A stretch of DNA of 64,000 nucleotides, from positions 62,001 to 126,000 of the forward strand of contig JBCCHB010000004.1 in assembly GCA_039028975.1 (NCBI GenBank). The letters run 5' to 3'. The DNA comes from JAHBNG01 sp039028975 (lineage in GTDB: Bacteria; Chloroflexota; Anaerolineae; Caldilineales; Caldilineaceae). Below, in pieces: positions 8,493 to 16,652 of this stretch. Each line of letters begins with the position of its first letter. Position 1 is the stretch's first letter. The translations under genes were made by a program, and so were the position numbers. The notes beneath the pieces were generated by a model. The model was not told where the DNA came from. It saw nothing but the letters and a program-made list of their open reading frames with translations, and did no database searches.

Positions 8493-9245
8493 ATGATTGT
8501 CGCAATTTTGGGCCTTGGTGAAGCTGGTAAAACGCTGGCCGATGATCTGCTGGCTGTCCATGTTTCCGTCCGCGGCTGGGATCCCAATCCAGTTGAATTA
8601 CCCAATAGCCTTTACTTTGCCCAAAGCAATGTAGACGCGGTAGAAGGTGCAGATCTGATCTTGAGCGTTAACTGGGCTTCTGCAGCTAAGGCGGTGGCAG
8701 TCGAGGTCGCACCTGCCCTTACTGTCGGACAAATCTACGCTGATCTGAATACAGCATCCCCTCAAAATAAAGAGGCTGTTGCCACCATCATAGAGCCAAC
8801 GGGCGCGGACTTTGTGGATGCAGCCATTATGTCACCCATCCGGCCCAAAGGGTTGCACTCACCTGTCTACGCCTCTGGCTCTGGTGCTCAGCAATTTCAT
8901 GCTCGATTGTCCCCCTTAGGAATGCCAGTCACCGTTTTGGATGAACCAGCAGGAAGTGCAGCCACCCACAAGCTGGTTCGTAGCATCGTCTATAAAGGAA
9001 TCGCTGCGGTTGTGCTCGAATGTGTGGAAGCTGGCGAGAAGCTTGGCATGGCCAACTATGCCCGCCAGCAGATGGCCAGCATACTTCAAGATGAGTCCTT
9101 GATCGACCACTTTGTGACGGGTAGCCATAAACATGCCAAGCGCCGTATGCACGAGATGGAGGCCGTGGTGGAGTTGCTGGAAGGTGCAGGAGTTTCGGCC
9201 TTTACAAGTCAGGCATCGGTTGAGAGGTTGAAGGAACTACAATGA
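8493..9245 (+). CDS. NAD(P)-binding 6-phosphogluconate-dehydrogenase-like protein with DUF1932 domain
   Basis: 250 residues. An N-terminal Rossmann fold has the dinucleotide motif GLGEAG at residues 7-12. The C-terminal all-helical part has SAATHKLVRSIVYKGIAAV, typical of the DUF1932 branch of the beta-hydroxyacid dehydrogenase superfamily. Its lysine (KLVRS) occupies the catalytic-Lys position. It likely oxidises a small 3-hydroxyacid or a sugar acid; the substrate is unknown. The stop overlaps the next ATG by four bases (ATGA), so the two genes are translationally coupled. Confidence 0.87.
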   Translation: MIVAILGLGEAGKTLADDLLAVHVSVRGWDPNPVELPNSLYFAQSNVDAVEGADLILSVNWASAAKAVAVEVAPALTVGQIYADLNTASPQNKEAVATIIEPTGADFVDAAIMSPIRPKGLHSPVYASGSGAQQFHARLSPLGMPVTVLDEPAGSAATHKLVRSIVYKGIAAVVLECVEAGEKLGMANYARQQMASILQDESLIDHFVTGSHKHAKRRMHEMEAVVELLEGAGVSAFTSQASVERLKELQ

Positions 9246-9961
9246 AGCTACCAAGCGTGATCAGTACACCATTTTTTGCTCAGATGTTTCGAGGGTTTCG
9301 AAGGTGGCGGACCAAGAAGACAACAATCTTAACGCGAAGACCAAAGGCGATTGATGAGGCCGCCCAAAGAGCGTTTGATGCATTGTTACAAGCTGGACTG
9401 GCTCAAGGTGTTGATGAGTTCATTGACTATGATCTGACGTATCCCAAAATCGACTTCCTGAATTACTTGTGCGATCAACAGGGCTATGTAGTCCACGGTT
9501 CAAAGCTATCTGACTTGCGTGAGCTAAAGCCAATCCGTCACACCACAGACAAGACTGAATTCGGCAATCGGCAGATGCTCTTCGCTTCACCGGACCCCGC
9601 TTGGGGCATGTGGTTTGCCATCTTAGATAAGACCGTGGCCAAGGCCACGAGCAATGCCTGTATTCGGCAAGGTGCATCATCGGATGAGTGGACCAAGTAC
9701 TACTTTTTCGAGCTACCCACCATGCTCAAAGAGACAGACCAATGGCCCTTTGTGGATGGCACCATCTATCTTGCGCGAGCCGAGGATTTTCCAGAGATAC
9801 GCTCGAATGGTCTTTTTGATCTCTTGGATATATCAGTGGAAGAGTGGGGATGCATGAAACCGGTGCAGCCACTGGCCAAGTTAAGCGTTTCGCCAACAGA
9901 CTTTCCTTTCCTCGAACAGGTTGATTACGTGATCGACTTAGCTAAGTTTTCTAAGGAATGA
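9242..9961 (+). CDS. Uncharacterised protein, possible ADP-ribosyltransferase-like fold
   Basis: 239 residues with no signal peptide or membrane span. The central region has GYVVHGSK near residue 82, then ELKPIRHTTD and NRQMLFASPDPAWGMW. The order 'xxHGSxx...P...lFAsxDpxxA' resembles small ADP-ribosyltransferase/PARP-like folds, but this is a weak pattern-level similarity only. It overlaps the DUF1932 dehydrogenase gene by four bases and has no downstream partner. About 130 AT-rich bases follow before the family-1 element at 10091. Confidence 0.7.
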   Translation: MKLPSVISTPFFAQMFRGFRRWRTKKTTILTRRPKAIDEAAQRAFDALLQAGLAQGVDEFIDYDLTYPKIDFLNYLCDQQGYVVHGSKLSDLRELKPIRHTTDKTEFGNRQMLFASPDPAWGMWFAILDKTVAKATSNACIRQGASSDEWTKYYFFELPTMLKETDQWPFVDGTIYLARAEDFPEIRSNGLFDLLDISVEEWGCMKPVQPLAKLSVSPTDFPFLEQVDYVIDLAKFSKE

Positions 9962-10090
9962 GTTGTAAATAACTTGCGATTTATTCAGGTTTGGCCCTAT
10001 CAAATAACTCAATTATCTATTTTTCATTCCTAAAGCTTGAAATCTACAATATAAACTAGTCTCAATTGTTTTCCCATTGCTCCCCCAATA

Positions 10091-10175
10091 TATACTCAGC
10101 TTCGCTTGAAAGGAGGGGCTTCCCCATACTCTACCGGTGGAAGTAAATCTCTCTTTTCAAACGGACCGCACTATA
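10091..10175 (+). repeat. Family-1 MITE-like palindromic element (85 bp) in the livK leader
   Basis: Starts TATACTCAGCTTCGCTTGAA and ends GGACCGCACTATA. It has the same length and ends as 3331-3415 but a diverged core. It ends 32 bases before the start codon of the substrate-binding protein gene, so it lies within or very near that gene's promoter/leader. Confidence 0.75.
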
Positions 10176-10207
10176 AAGTTAAATTCACTCACTACAGGAG
10201 AAAATCA

Positions 10208-11440
10208 ATGTTTCAAAAACCAAGGTTTCTGCTTGCACTTTTTCTAGTTTTGGTACTAGCCCTGGCGGCCTGTGTTACCGTCGAGGGGCCAGAGTCTGAC
10301 GCGGGCGGCGATGGTGCTGCGGCCGATTCTGGTGAAGGTACCATGGACTCAGGCGAAAGCGTCCTCATCATCATTCCTGCAGAGATCTCCGGCGGTGGTG
10401 CTGTGCCTGGCAACAACTGGGCCGATGGAGCCAAGCTAGCGGTTGAAGACATCAACGCAAGCGGCGGAATCTTGGGTCATATGGTCGAGTATGAAGTACT
10501 GGACACCCAGACCGACCCAGAAGTCTCTAAGTCCGTTATCGCCAAGGGGTTGGATCAGAATCCTGCAGGCATCTTTGGCTCAGTTTACTCCTCATCCACC
10601 ATTGTTAACATGGTTGAGTCAGAGCGTGCAGAGGTTCCCCAATGGGTCGGTTCCGAAGCGGCCAGCATTACCCAGCAAGGCCATCAGTACATCTTCCGCA
10701 CCTCGTCTGGCCAGTCTGGCTCACTGCCCAAGATGGCCAATTACCTGGTTGATGAAGGCGTCGAATCAGTCGTTGTCATCTATGCCAATACCGAGTTTGG
10801 CCAGGGTGGACGTGCTGCCGCTGTTGAAAACTTTATCGAGCGTGGTATTGAAGTAGTGGCGGAAATTTCTACCGAGCAGCAGCAGGCAGACTTCGCTCCT
10901 GAGGTTCTCCAGGCATTGGACAGCGGTGCCCAGGCCATCTTCTCCTACCTGACGGAGGAAGAGAGCGCCCGCCTTCTTAAAGAGCTAGAGAAGCAAGGTT
11001 CTGAGCTGCCCATCTACGGTGAGGCGGTTCTGCTCAGCCAGGGTGTACTCGATCTGGCTGGCTCTTCGGCCAACGGTGCTCGTGGTCATGTAAACCTGTC
11101 GGCTCAGGCAGATGTGCCAGGCATTCAGGAATTTGCCACCAAGTTTGAAGAGGCCTATGGCTACGTACCAGACCATAACGGCCTCAAGGGTTACATCGGC
11201 GTTCATGTCTTTAAAGAGATGGCAGAACGTACAGAAGGCTTTGATGGCCCCGCCATCGCCGAAGCCCTCCACTGTGCCCTCATCACTGTTGAGGATGAAT
11301 CCGGCGTTCTGATGGACCTAGCCTACGACGAAAAGGGCGACATCGATCGCGCCACCTTCCTTGTTGAGGTGCAGGACGGCGCGCAGGTCATTATCGGCAA
11401 CCTGTCGCGATTGATGAATACGTGCGCGGACGAGGGATAG
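10208..11440 (+). CDS. Branched-chain-type ABC transporter substrate-binding lipoprotein
   Basis: 410 residues from the ATG at 10208, which follows an AGGAGAAA ribosome-binding site. The longer frame from 10106 starts inside the repeat element and is rejected. A lipoprotein signal with LALAAC (Cys22) and an acidic Gly/Ala linker precede a type I periplasmic-binding fold (Peripla_BP_6 pattern): VLIIIPAEISGGG, then NWADGAKLAVEDINASGGI. It should bind the solute and deliver it to the LivHM-type permeases encoded downstream. Ligand is unknown; branched-chain amino acids, urea and short amides are all possible in this family. Confidence 0.93.
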   Translation: MFQKPRFLLALFLVLVLALAACVTVEGPESDAGGDGAAADSGEGTMDSGESVLIIIPAEISGGGAVPGNNWADGAKLAVEDINASGGILGHMVEYEVLDTQTDPEVSKSVIAKGLDQNPAGIFGSVYSSSTIVNMVESERAEVPQWVGSEAASITQQGHQYIFRTSSGQSGSLPKMANYLVDEGVESVVVIYANTEFGQGGRAAAVENFIERGIEVVAEISTEQQQADFAPEVLQALDSGAQAIFSYLTEEESARLLKELEKQGSELPIYGEAVLLSQGVLDLAGSSANGARGHVNLSAQADVPGIQEFATKFEEAYGYVPDHNGLKGYIGVHVFKEMAERTEGFDGPAIAEALHCALITVEDESGVLMDLAYDEKGDIDRATFLVEVQDGAQVIIGNLSRLMNTCADEG

Positions 11441-11487
11441 TCGTACAACTTTTTACGTAAGAAGCTGTCTGAAAAGGGTGTGATCGT

Positions 11488-11681
11488 GTCATTCTGAACG
11501 AGCGGAGCGACTGAAGAATCTCTGTTTTTCGATCTATAGATATCCAGAAAAAGATTTTCCCGCCGCCCTTCGACAAGCTCAGGGGACAACTGGAAAATCT
11601 TTTTCTTAAAGACTATAATAATGGTGAGATTCTTCGTGCCGCTTTGCGGCCGTAACCGAGCTGCAGGCTCCTCAGAGTGAC
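11488..11681. repeat. Nested dispersed repeat (CATTCTGA...CTCAGAGTGAC) with inner palindrome
   Basis: Begins GTCATTCTGAACGAGCGGAG and ends CTCCTCAGAGTGAC. Internal GAAGAATCTC and GAGATTCTTC are inverted. Nested inside is a second palindrome, AGAAAAAGATTTTCC with GGAAAATCTTTTTCT, around CCCTTCGACAAGCTCAGGG. This type of element is commonly scattered in bacterial genomes of this kind. It lies in the gene-free stretch 11441-11890, between livK and the kinase gene. Confidence 0.8.
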
Positions 11682-11890
11682 TTTCCAGGCAGCTTCCAAG
11701 ATTCAAAGCTCCACATTTATGCTTTATTTCCTTCGTGGAAAACCTGGTACAGTTTGGCATAAATCCTTGCGCAGCTAAATCGTAACTTTCTCTGCTTGAA
11801 AGTTCGTTTTTATCTCGGTAGCGATTTGTGCGAAGATTTACTGCCAGCTTGCTATGGATGATGTCTAGTCATGGTTTGAAAGGCAAAGTC

Positions 11891-12397
11891 ATGAAGCGGC
11901 TATACTTGATGTGTGGTCTGGCTTTTTCTGGCAAAACTATCTTGGCGAAGTCGATTGTGCAACACTTAGATGCTGGCTATATCAGTCTTGACGATATCAA
12001 TAAGGAACGCGGACTCGGCTTCGGAGGGCAGGGTATTCCTGTTGAAGAGTGGGAAAAAAACCATCAAGTTGCGATTCACCGACTACGTGCCATGATGCCC
12101 AATGGGCGAGATCTTGTTCTCGACGATACAAATTGTTTGCGCCAACTGCGAGATCGTTTTCGCCGAGTGGCAGATGAGTATAGATATCACACGATAGTCG
12201 TGTATCTAGACATCCCTCTGCAAACTATTACGCAGCGGATGGCCCACAACGAGTTGAACCCAAAACGCGATTCTGTTGACTCCTATATCTTTCACAACTT
12301 AGTCTCAATGTTTGAATGGCCTGATGAAGATGAGGCTGTTCTTACATTTGGCGAGACTACTGAAACAGATATATGGATTCGCTCCTTGCCGATTTAG
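11891..12397 (+). CDS. P-loop kinase of the AAA_33 / zeta-toxin-like type
   Basis: 168 residues from the internal ATG at 11891, chosen because the family begins with the beta-strand RLYLMCGLAFSGKT. Walker A is GLAFSGKT; the region VLDDTNCLR and the lid-like DIPLQTITQRM and NELNPKR follow, as in small ATP-dependent kinases acting on nucleotides, aminoglycosides or other small molecules. No antitoxin-like partner is adjacent. It lies between the livK-like and livH-like genes, three bases before the latter, so it is probably co-transcribed with the transporter. Confidence 0.82.
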   Translation: MKRLYLMCGLAFSGKTILAKSIVQHLDAGYISLDDINKERGLGFGGQGIPVEEWEKNHQVAIHRLRAMMPNGRDLVLDDTNCLRQLRDRFRRVADEYRYHTIVVYLDIPLQTITQRMAHNELNPKRDSVDSYIFHNLVSMFEWPDEDEAVLTFGETTETDIWIRSLPI

Positions 12398-12400
12398 CAT

Positions 12401-13564
12401 ATGCAAATTTTTCTTCAACTTTTGATCGCTGGTATCGCTACTGGAGCCATCTATGCGCTGATGGCGGTTGGCCTTGGACTTCTTTGGCAGACGTCGGGCG
12501 CTATTAATTTTGCTCAGGGCGAGTTTATTATGCTACCCGCGTTTGTTATGCTATGGGCCATGGGTTTCTTTGGGGTAGGGCTAATTCCTGCCTTTCTGAT
12601 TGCCCTGGTCCTGATGATGATTTCGCTGGGATTCTTCTTCAAAGAGGCTCTGGCCGATCCGCTGTTGGGCTATGGAACGGTCCCCGCTTGGGCGCTGACC
12701 CTAATCTTTGCAGCTATCCTCAACCCGATTCTTCGCTGGGCGTGGTCAAGCGCTGGTTTGGTGTTACTGTTGGATGGGTTTATGCTCAACGTGGCTGGCA
12801 GCAAGATTAACCTCTCACAGATTGCCACTTTTGTCATATCTCTGGCGCTGGTTGCCTTCTTTCAAAATCTGCCCAAGCTGCTGGGCCAAGCCAAAACCGA
12901 TCCGCTGATCAAGAGTATGGGCGACGTGCCACTGATCATTGCGACCATCGGCTTGGGTGTGATCCTCAAAGAGAGTGCCCGCAACATTTGGGGAGCCAAC
13001 GCCCTGCCCTTCCCGACGTTGGTCGAAGATCAGATCATTAACTTGGGTGGCTTTCGCTTTGGCATTGCAGATCTGGTGACCCTGGCGATTGCGGTGCTCA
13101 TCATCACCGGTTTGCAAATTTTCCTCAACAAGACCTTTGTTGGGCGCAGCATGGAGGCCACGGCCCAAAATCCCGAAACCGCCCGAATCTTGGGCATCAA
13201 CGTGGATCGCATGATCCTCTATACCTATCTGATTAACGCTGCGCTGGTTACGGCCGCGGCGCTGCTAGTGACGCCAAGCCTCTTTGCCAAATTTAGCACG
13301 GGCGAGGTCTTCGGCCTGATTGCCTTTATGGCCGCGATTGTGGGCGGCTTCAATCAAGTGCGGGGTGCACTCTTTGGCGGCTTTTTGCTCGGCATCATTG
13401 ACAATTTTGCCAAGTTCTATCTGGTGAAGACGCCGATTCCATTTTTAGCAGATCCAGTCAACCTGACGCCTTATGCTGCGGCCATCCCACTCATTCTGCT
13501 TATCATCGTGATCCTCTTTAAGCCTGAAGGTCTCTTTGGCCGCAGAGAGGAGCGGACAATATGA
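12401..13564 (+). CDS. Branched-chain-type ABC permease (LivH-like), with extra membrane insertion
   Basis: 387 residues, longer than the usual roughly 290-310 of LivH/UrtB. The start GLGLLWQTSGAINFAQGEF and the C-terminal half (IATIGLGVILKESARNIWG, GRSMEATAQNPETARILGI) are canonical. Residues about 62-160 carry additional hydrophobic spans not expected in the family. It should form the transmembrane channel with the LivM-like subunit. The stop overlaps the livM start by four bases (ATGA). Confidence 0.92.
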   Translation: MQIFLQLLIAGIATGAIYALMAVGLGLLWQTSGAINFAQGEFIMLPAFVMLWAMGFFGVGLIPAFLIALVLMMISLGFFFKEALADPLLGYGTVPAWALTLIFAAILNPILRWAWSSAGLVLLLDGFMLNVAGSKINLSQIATFVISLALVAFFQNLPKLLGQAKTDPLIKSMGDVPLIIATIGLGVILKESARNIWGANALPFPTLVEDQIINLGGFRFGIADLVTLAIAVLIITGLQIFLNKTFVGRSMEATAQNPETARILGINVDRMILYTYLINAALVTAAALLVTPSLFAKFSTGEVFGLIAFMAAIVGGFNQVRGALFGGFLLGIIDNFAKFYLVKTPIPFLADPVNLTPYAAAIPLILLIIVILFKPEGLFGRREERTI

Positions 13565-14661
13565 GTGAGGAGAGGGGATTAGAGATTGAAGAAAAGGAAT
13601 TAGGGATTCAAGATAGGGAATTAGGGAACGGTGAGGTTGCTGGTGATAAGGAGAACATTCGGCATGACATTCAAGGAAAACGGCTAACCTCTGCTCGCAC
13701 GAGTCGCATTTACGATGTACTGATTTGGGGGAGTATTTTGCTGGTCGCGGCAGCGTTGATTTTGGCACCTCTTGGCCTGCAAACCTACGGGCTGGTGGTC
13801 CTTTCCACTTGGGCGGTGCGGACCATCTCCGTACATGGGCTGAACTTGACGCTGGGTTACGCAGGGCAAGTTTCACTGGCACAGGCTGCCTTTATGGGTG
13901 TGGGGGCCTACACCACAACACTGCTTATGATCAATGTGGGCCTCAGCTTTTGGCTAGCCATGATCGTAGGCATGTTCTTAAGTGGTACCATCGGCTTTTT
14001 GATCGGTTTCCCCGCGCTACGCATTCGGGAAGGTCACTACCTAGCCTTTGTGACTTTGGGCTTTGGCAACTTAATTTGGCTGGTGCTGCGTAACGAGGCC
14101 TGGTTAACGAACGGACCGCTGGGCATCCGGGACATTCCACGGCCATCCATATTTGGCTTTTCGCTCTTTGAGCCGGTGCGCTTCTACTACTTTTGTATGG
14201 TTATGCTGCTGTTGGTTACGCTAGCCGTCTGGTATATGGTGCGTAGTCCATGGGGACGGGCCTTTCGAGCGCTGCGAGACAACTCGGCCCGATCCGAAAG
14301 TTTGGGGCTATCCCAAACCACGTATACGCTCATGGCCTTTGCCATCGGTTCAGCCATTGCCGGAATTGCCGGTGCTATGCAGGCAGTGCTGGTTGAGTTC
14401 ATCGATCCCGATTCGTTCAGCTTAGTGCGCTCGCTGCTGTTCATTTTGATGCTGGTTGTGGGTGGGCGGGGAAATCTGGCCGGGCCGTTCTTTGGTGCCG
14501 CCATGGTTACCATTCTGCCCGAGGCCCTGCGCTTTACCCAGGAGTATTATCTGATTCTTTTTGCCACGGCCGTGATACTATGTATGTTATACTTTCCACA
14601 AGGAATTGCAGGGATATTCCCGTATTTACGGAGACGATTTTTCTTGAGGGAGGTTCCATGA
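13561..14661 (+). CDS. Branched-chain-type ABC permease (LivM-like)
   Basis: 366 residues. The membrane part from about residue 50 has the LivM pattern GLNLTLGYAGQVSLAQAAFM, ALRIREGHYLAFVTLGFGN and GRAFRALRDNSARSESLG. The first 45 residues are hydrophilic and repetitive (EEKELGIQDRELGN); the DNA there (13570-13630) is made of GGAATTAGGGATT-like units, suggesting the N-terminus grew from a simple repeat. The stop overlaps the next ATG by four bases. It pairs with the LivH-like permease. Confidence 0.92.
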   Translation: MSEERGLEIEEKELGIQDRELGNGEVAGDKENIRHDIQGKRLTSARTSRIYDVLIWGSILLVAAALILAPLGLQTYGLVVLSTWAVRTISVHGLNLTLGYAGQVSLAQAAFMGVGAYTTTLLMINVGLSFWLAMIVGMFLSGTIGFLIGFPALRIREGHYLAFVTLGFGNLIWLVLRNEAWLTNGPLGIRDIPRPSIFGFSLFEPVRFYYFCMVMLLLVTLAVWYMVRSPWGRAFRALRDNSARSESLGLSQTTYTLMAFAIGSAIAGIAGAMQAVLVEFIDPDSFSLVRSLLFILMLVVGGRGNLAGPFFGAAMVTILPEALRFTQEYYLILFATAVILCMLYFPQGIAGIFPYLRRRFFLREVP

Positions 14662-15233
14662 GAAAGTTCACTGACTTCTTCCTAGCTGGTCGTGCGCTCA
14701 CGTTGGCCTTAGCCGAACTAGGCTACACATTAGTTTATTGCTCAGAAATTATTCAGCCAGCGAGTGTGCAAGCATCCTCTACAGTTACCGAGACAGTAAA
14801 AAAGAATATGCAGCTATTTGACCTTGGCAATGAACAGGCTCGCCGTGAAGCCATAGTCGCTCCTATTCTGAGCGAATCCGCGGCCGTTAGTCAGGGCAGA
14901 ATCTATACCGAGCAACCTGTTATTACAGATGAATTAGGGGGATCTGTCGATTACTGGGTTGTTGGTCGCACAACGGTCCTCATCATTGAAGCCAAGAACG
15001 ACGACATTGAGCGAGGTCTCGGTCAGCTTTGTGCTGAACTTATTGCTGCTAGCAGTCAGCCAGATGCTAGCGATCCTCTTTACGGGGTTATTACCTCTGG
15101 CCGTGAGTGGCGCTTCGCAACTATAGACACTACAAATAAGCAGATCGTAGCCGATCAGCAGGTCTATGCTGTACCAGCACAAATTGAGGTAGTTGTACGC
15201 CTACTCGTCGCAATACTTGGTGGGAAAGCGTGA
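14658..15233 (+). CDS. PD-(D/E)XK-type nuclease-like protein inside the liv operon
   Basis: 191 residues from the ATG at 14658, which overlaps the livM stop by four bases. The central segment has Asp98 in GSVDYWV, then IIEAK with Glu111 and Lys113, then GLGQLCAEL. This is the D...ExK...Q layout of the PD-(D/E)XK superfamily, as in HsdR N-terminal domains. No helicase or methylase domain is present. It overlaps the next gene by four bases (GTGA), so it is embedded between livM- and livG-like genes by coupling on both sides. Nuclease activity is inferred from motif only. Confidence 0.75.
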   Translation: MRKFTDFFLAGRALTLALAELGYTLVYCSEIIQPASVQASSTVTETVKKNMQLFDLGNEQARREAIVAPILSESAAVSQGRIYTEQPVITDELGGSVDYWVVGRTTVLIIEAKNDDIERGLGQLCAELIAASSQPDASDPLYGVITSGREWRFATIDTTNKQIVADQQVYAVPAQIEVVVRLLVAILGGKA

Positions 15234-15988
15234 CAGCTCCTAACGGCCATGTCGTCATGACGGTGGACAGCCTCACCAAATCTTTCGGCAACGTCCACGC
15301 GGTGCGGGATGTATCGTTTGAGGTTCGTCACGGCGAAATCCTGGGTGTGATCGGACCCAATGGCTGCGGGAAATCTACCCTCTTTAACTGTATTCTGGGT
15401 CAGCTCAAGCCTGACCAAGGCACAGTAATCCTCAATGGGCGGGACGTCAGTGGCTGGTTGCCCTCTCGCCTGGCCAAGGGGGGCTTGGGACGCACCTTCC
15501 AACTCCTGCAAGTCTTCCCCTCTATGACAGTGCGGGAGAATCTTCTGGCCGCGGTCCAAGCTCACAAGGGAACTGTTTTTAGTCGTCTCTTTATGCCGCC
15601 AGACTTAGGTTTGATGCCCACGGTCAACGACACGATAGAAGCGTTTCGACTGGGGCATTTGGCAGAAGAGGAAGCGGGAAATCTGAGCTATGGTCAGCAG
15701 AAGCTGCTTGACATTGCTATGTCACTCATGGGCGATCCGGAGATTGTCTTTTTGGATGAGCCGGCAGGCGGCGTCAACTTATCAATGCTGACGGATGTCA
15801 AGGCACGGCTGCTGGAGCTCAACCAGGCTCAAGAGACTACCTTGGTGGTAATTGAACACAACATGGAGTTTATCTTTGAGGTGGCTCACCGGATTTTGGT
15901 GCTGGCCGAGGGGCAGGTTTTGATGACGGGAACGCCAGATGAGATTCGAAGTGATCCTAAGGTGATTGAGGCATATTTAGGGAGTTAA
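15230..15988 (+). CDS. Branched-chain-type ABC transporter ATPase (LivG-like)
   Basis: 252 residues beginning at GTG 15230; an ATG at 15257 is an alternative. Walker A GPNGCGKST, signature LSYGQQKL, Walker B IVFLDEPAGGVN and the switch histidine in VVIEHNMEF are all present. The C-terminal ending DPKVIEAYLGS is the classic LivG/UrtD tail. It powers import with the LivF-like ATPase at 16653. It overlaps the PD-(D/E)XK-like gene by four bases. Confidence 0.94.
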   Translation: MTAPNGHVVMTVDSLTKSFGNVHAVRDVSFEVRHGEILGVIGPNGCGKSTLFNCILGQLKPDQGTVILNGRDVSGWLPSRLAKGGLGRTFQLLQVFPSMTVRENLLAAVQAHKGTVFSRLFMPPDLGLMPTVNDTIEAFRLGHLAEEEAGNLSYGQQKLLDIAMSLMGDPEIVFLDEPAGGVNLSMLTDVKARLLELNQAQETTLVVIEHNMEFIFEVAHRILVLAEGQVLMTGTPDEIRSDPKVIEAYLGS

Positions 15989-15998
15989 TGATTACCTT

Positions 15999-16640
15999 AT
16001 GACCATTTGGATAGATTACGCGTCTCGAATCACCGACAAGTTTGACGCTGCGAGATGCGCGCTGCTGATTGTTGATGTCCAAGTATCATTCTGCTCGCCA
16101 ACCGGAGCAACAGCACGCAAACACGCCAACACGCAGATGCAGGCACTACCAGCCAAAATCAATGCCTTTGTAGATGGATTCCGCAGACGGGGCGGACTGC
16201 CCATCTACATCAAATCTGTTCCCGACAATGAAAACGCTAGTCCCACCGACCTTTGGCTCAATCGGCTCAAAGGTGTTACACGTCCAGCAACCAGCAATGA
16301 TCCTGAACTGAATCTGTATGGGTTGGATATTCCTGATGATGCAATTATCATCGAGAAGAAAAGCGACGGATTTGCCCATTCAAACCTGAAGGAAGTGTTG
16401 GATGCTCAACAGATCCAAACGCTATTGGTCTGTGGCGTTCGTACCGAAATTTGCGTGCGGCGCACGGCCGAACGAGGTGCGGCCGAAGGTTATTTGATCT
16501 TTGTCTTGTGCGATCTCTGCGCCACTCGCGATGCGAATCAAGATCATGCTGTTCAGGCGCTGATGTTTTTGAATGCCTACGCTGGCGTGGTGGTCGATTC
16601 GCATCAGATGAATGAATTTTTTATGGGCACTGAGTGTTAG
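15999..16640 (+). CDS. Isochorismatase-family cysteine hydrolase
   Basis: 213 residues. The family triad is visible: Asp in LLIVDVQVSF, Lys in KKSDGFAHS, and the nucleophilic Cys in VCGVRTEICVRRTA. Members hydrolyse small amides and ureides such as nicotinamide, biuret and N-carbamoyl compounds. It sits between livG- and livF-like genes, with 10 bases before and 12 bases after, so it probably acts on the imported compound or a product of it. This placement hints that the transporter carries an amide rather than a plain amino acid. Confidence 0.88.
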   Translation: MTIWIDYASRITDKFDAARCALLIVDVQVSFCSPTGATARKHANTQMQALPAKINAFVDGFRRRGGLPIYIKSVPDNENASPTDLWLNRLKGVTRPATSNDPELNLYGLDIPDDAIIIEKKSDGFAHSNLKEVLDAQQIQTLLVCGVRTEICVRRTAERGAAEGYLIFVLCDLCATRDANQDHAVQALMFLNAYAGVVVDSHQMNEFFMGTEC

Positions 16641-16652
16641 GCTAGTCAGATT

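Noticed and set aside
10106..10207. Upstream extension of the substrate-binding protein frame
   Set aside because: It lies in a family-1 element; the lipoprotein signal and AGGAG site mark 10208 as the start.
11891..12397. Zeta-toxin of a toxin-antitoxin pair
   Set aside because: The Walker A fold fits, but there is no antitoxin gene beside it and the context is a transporter operon.
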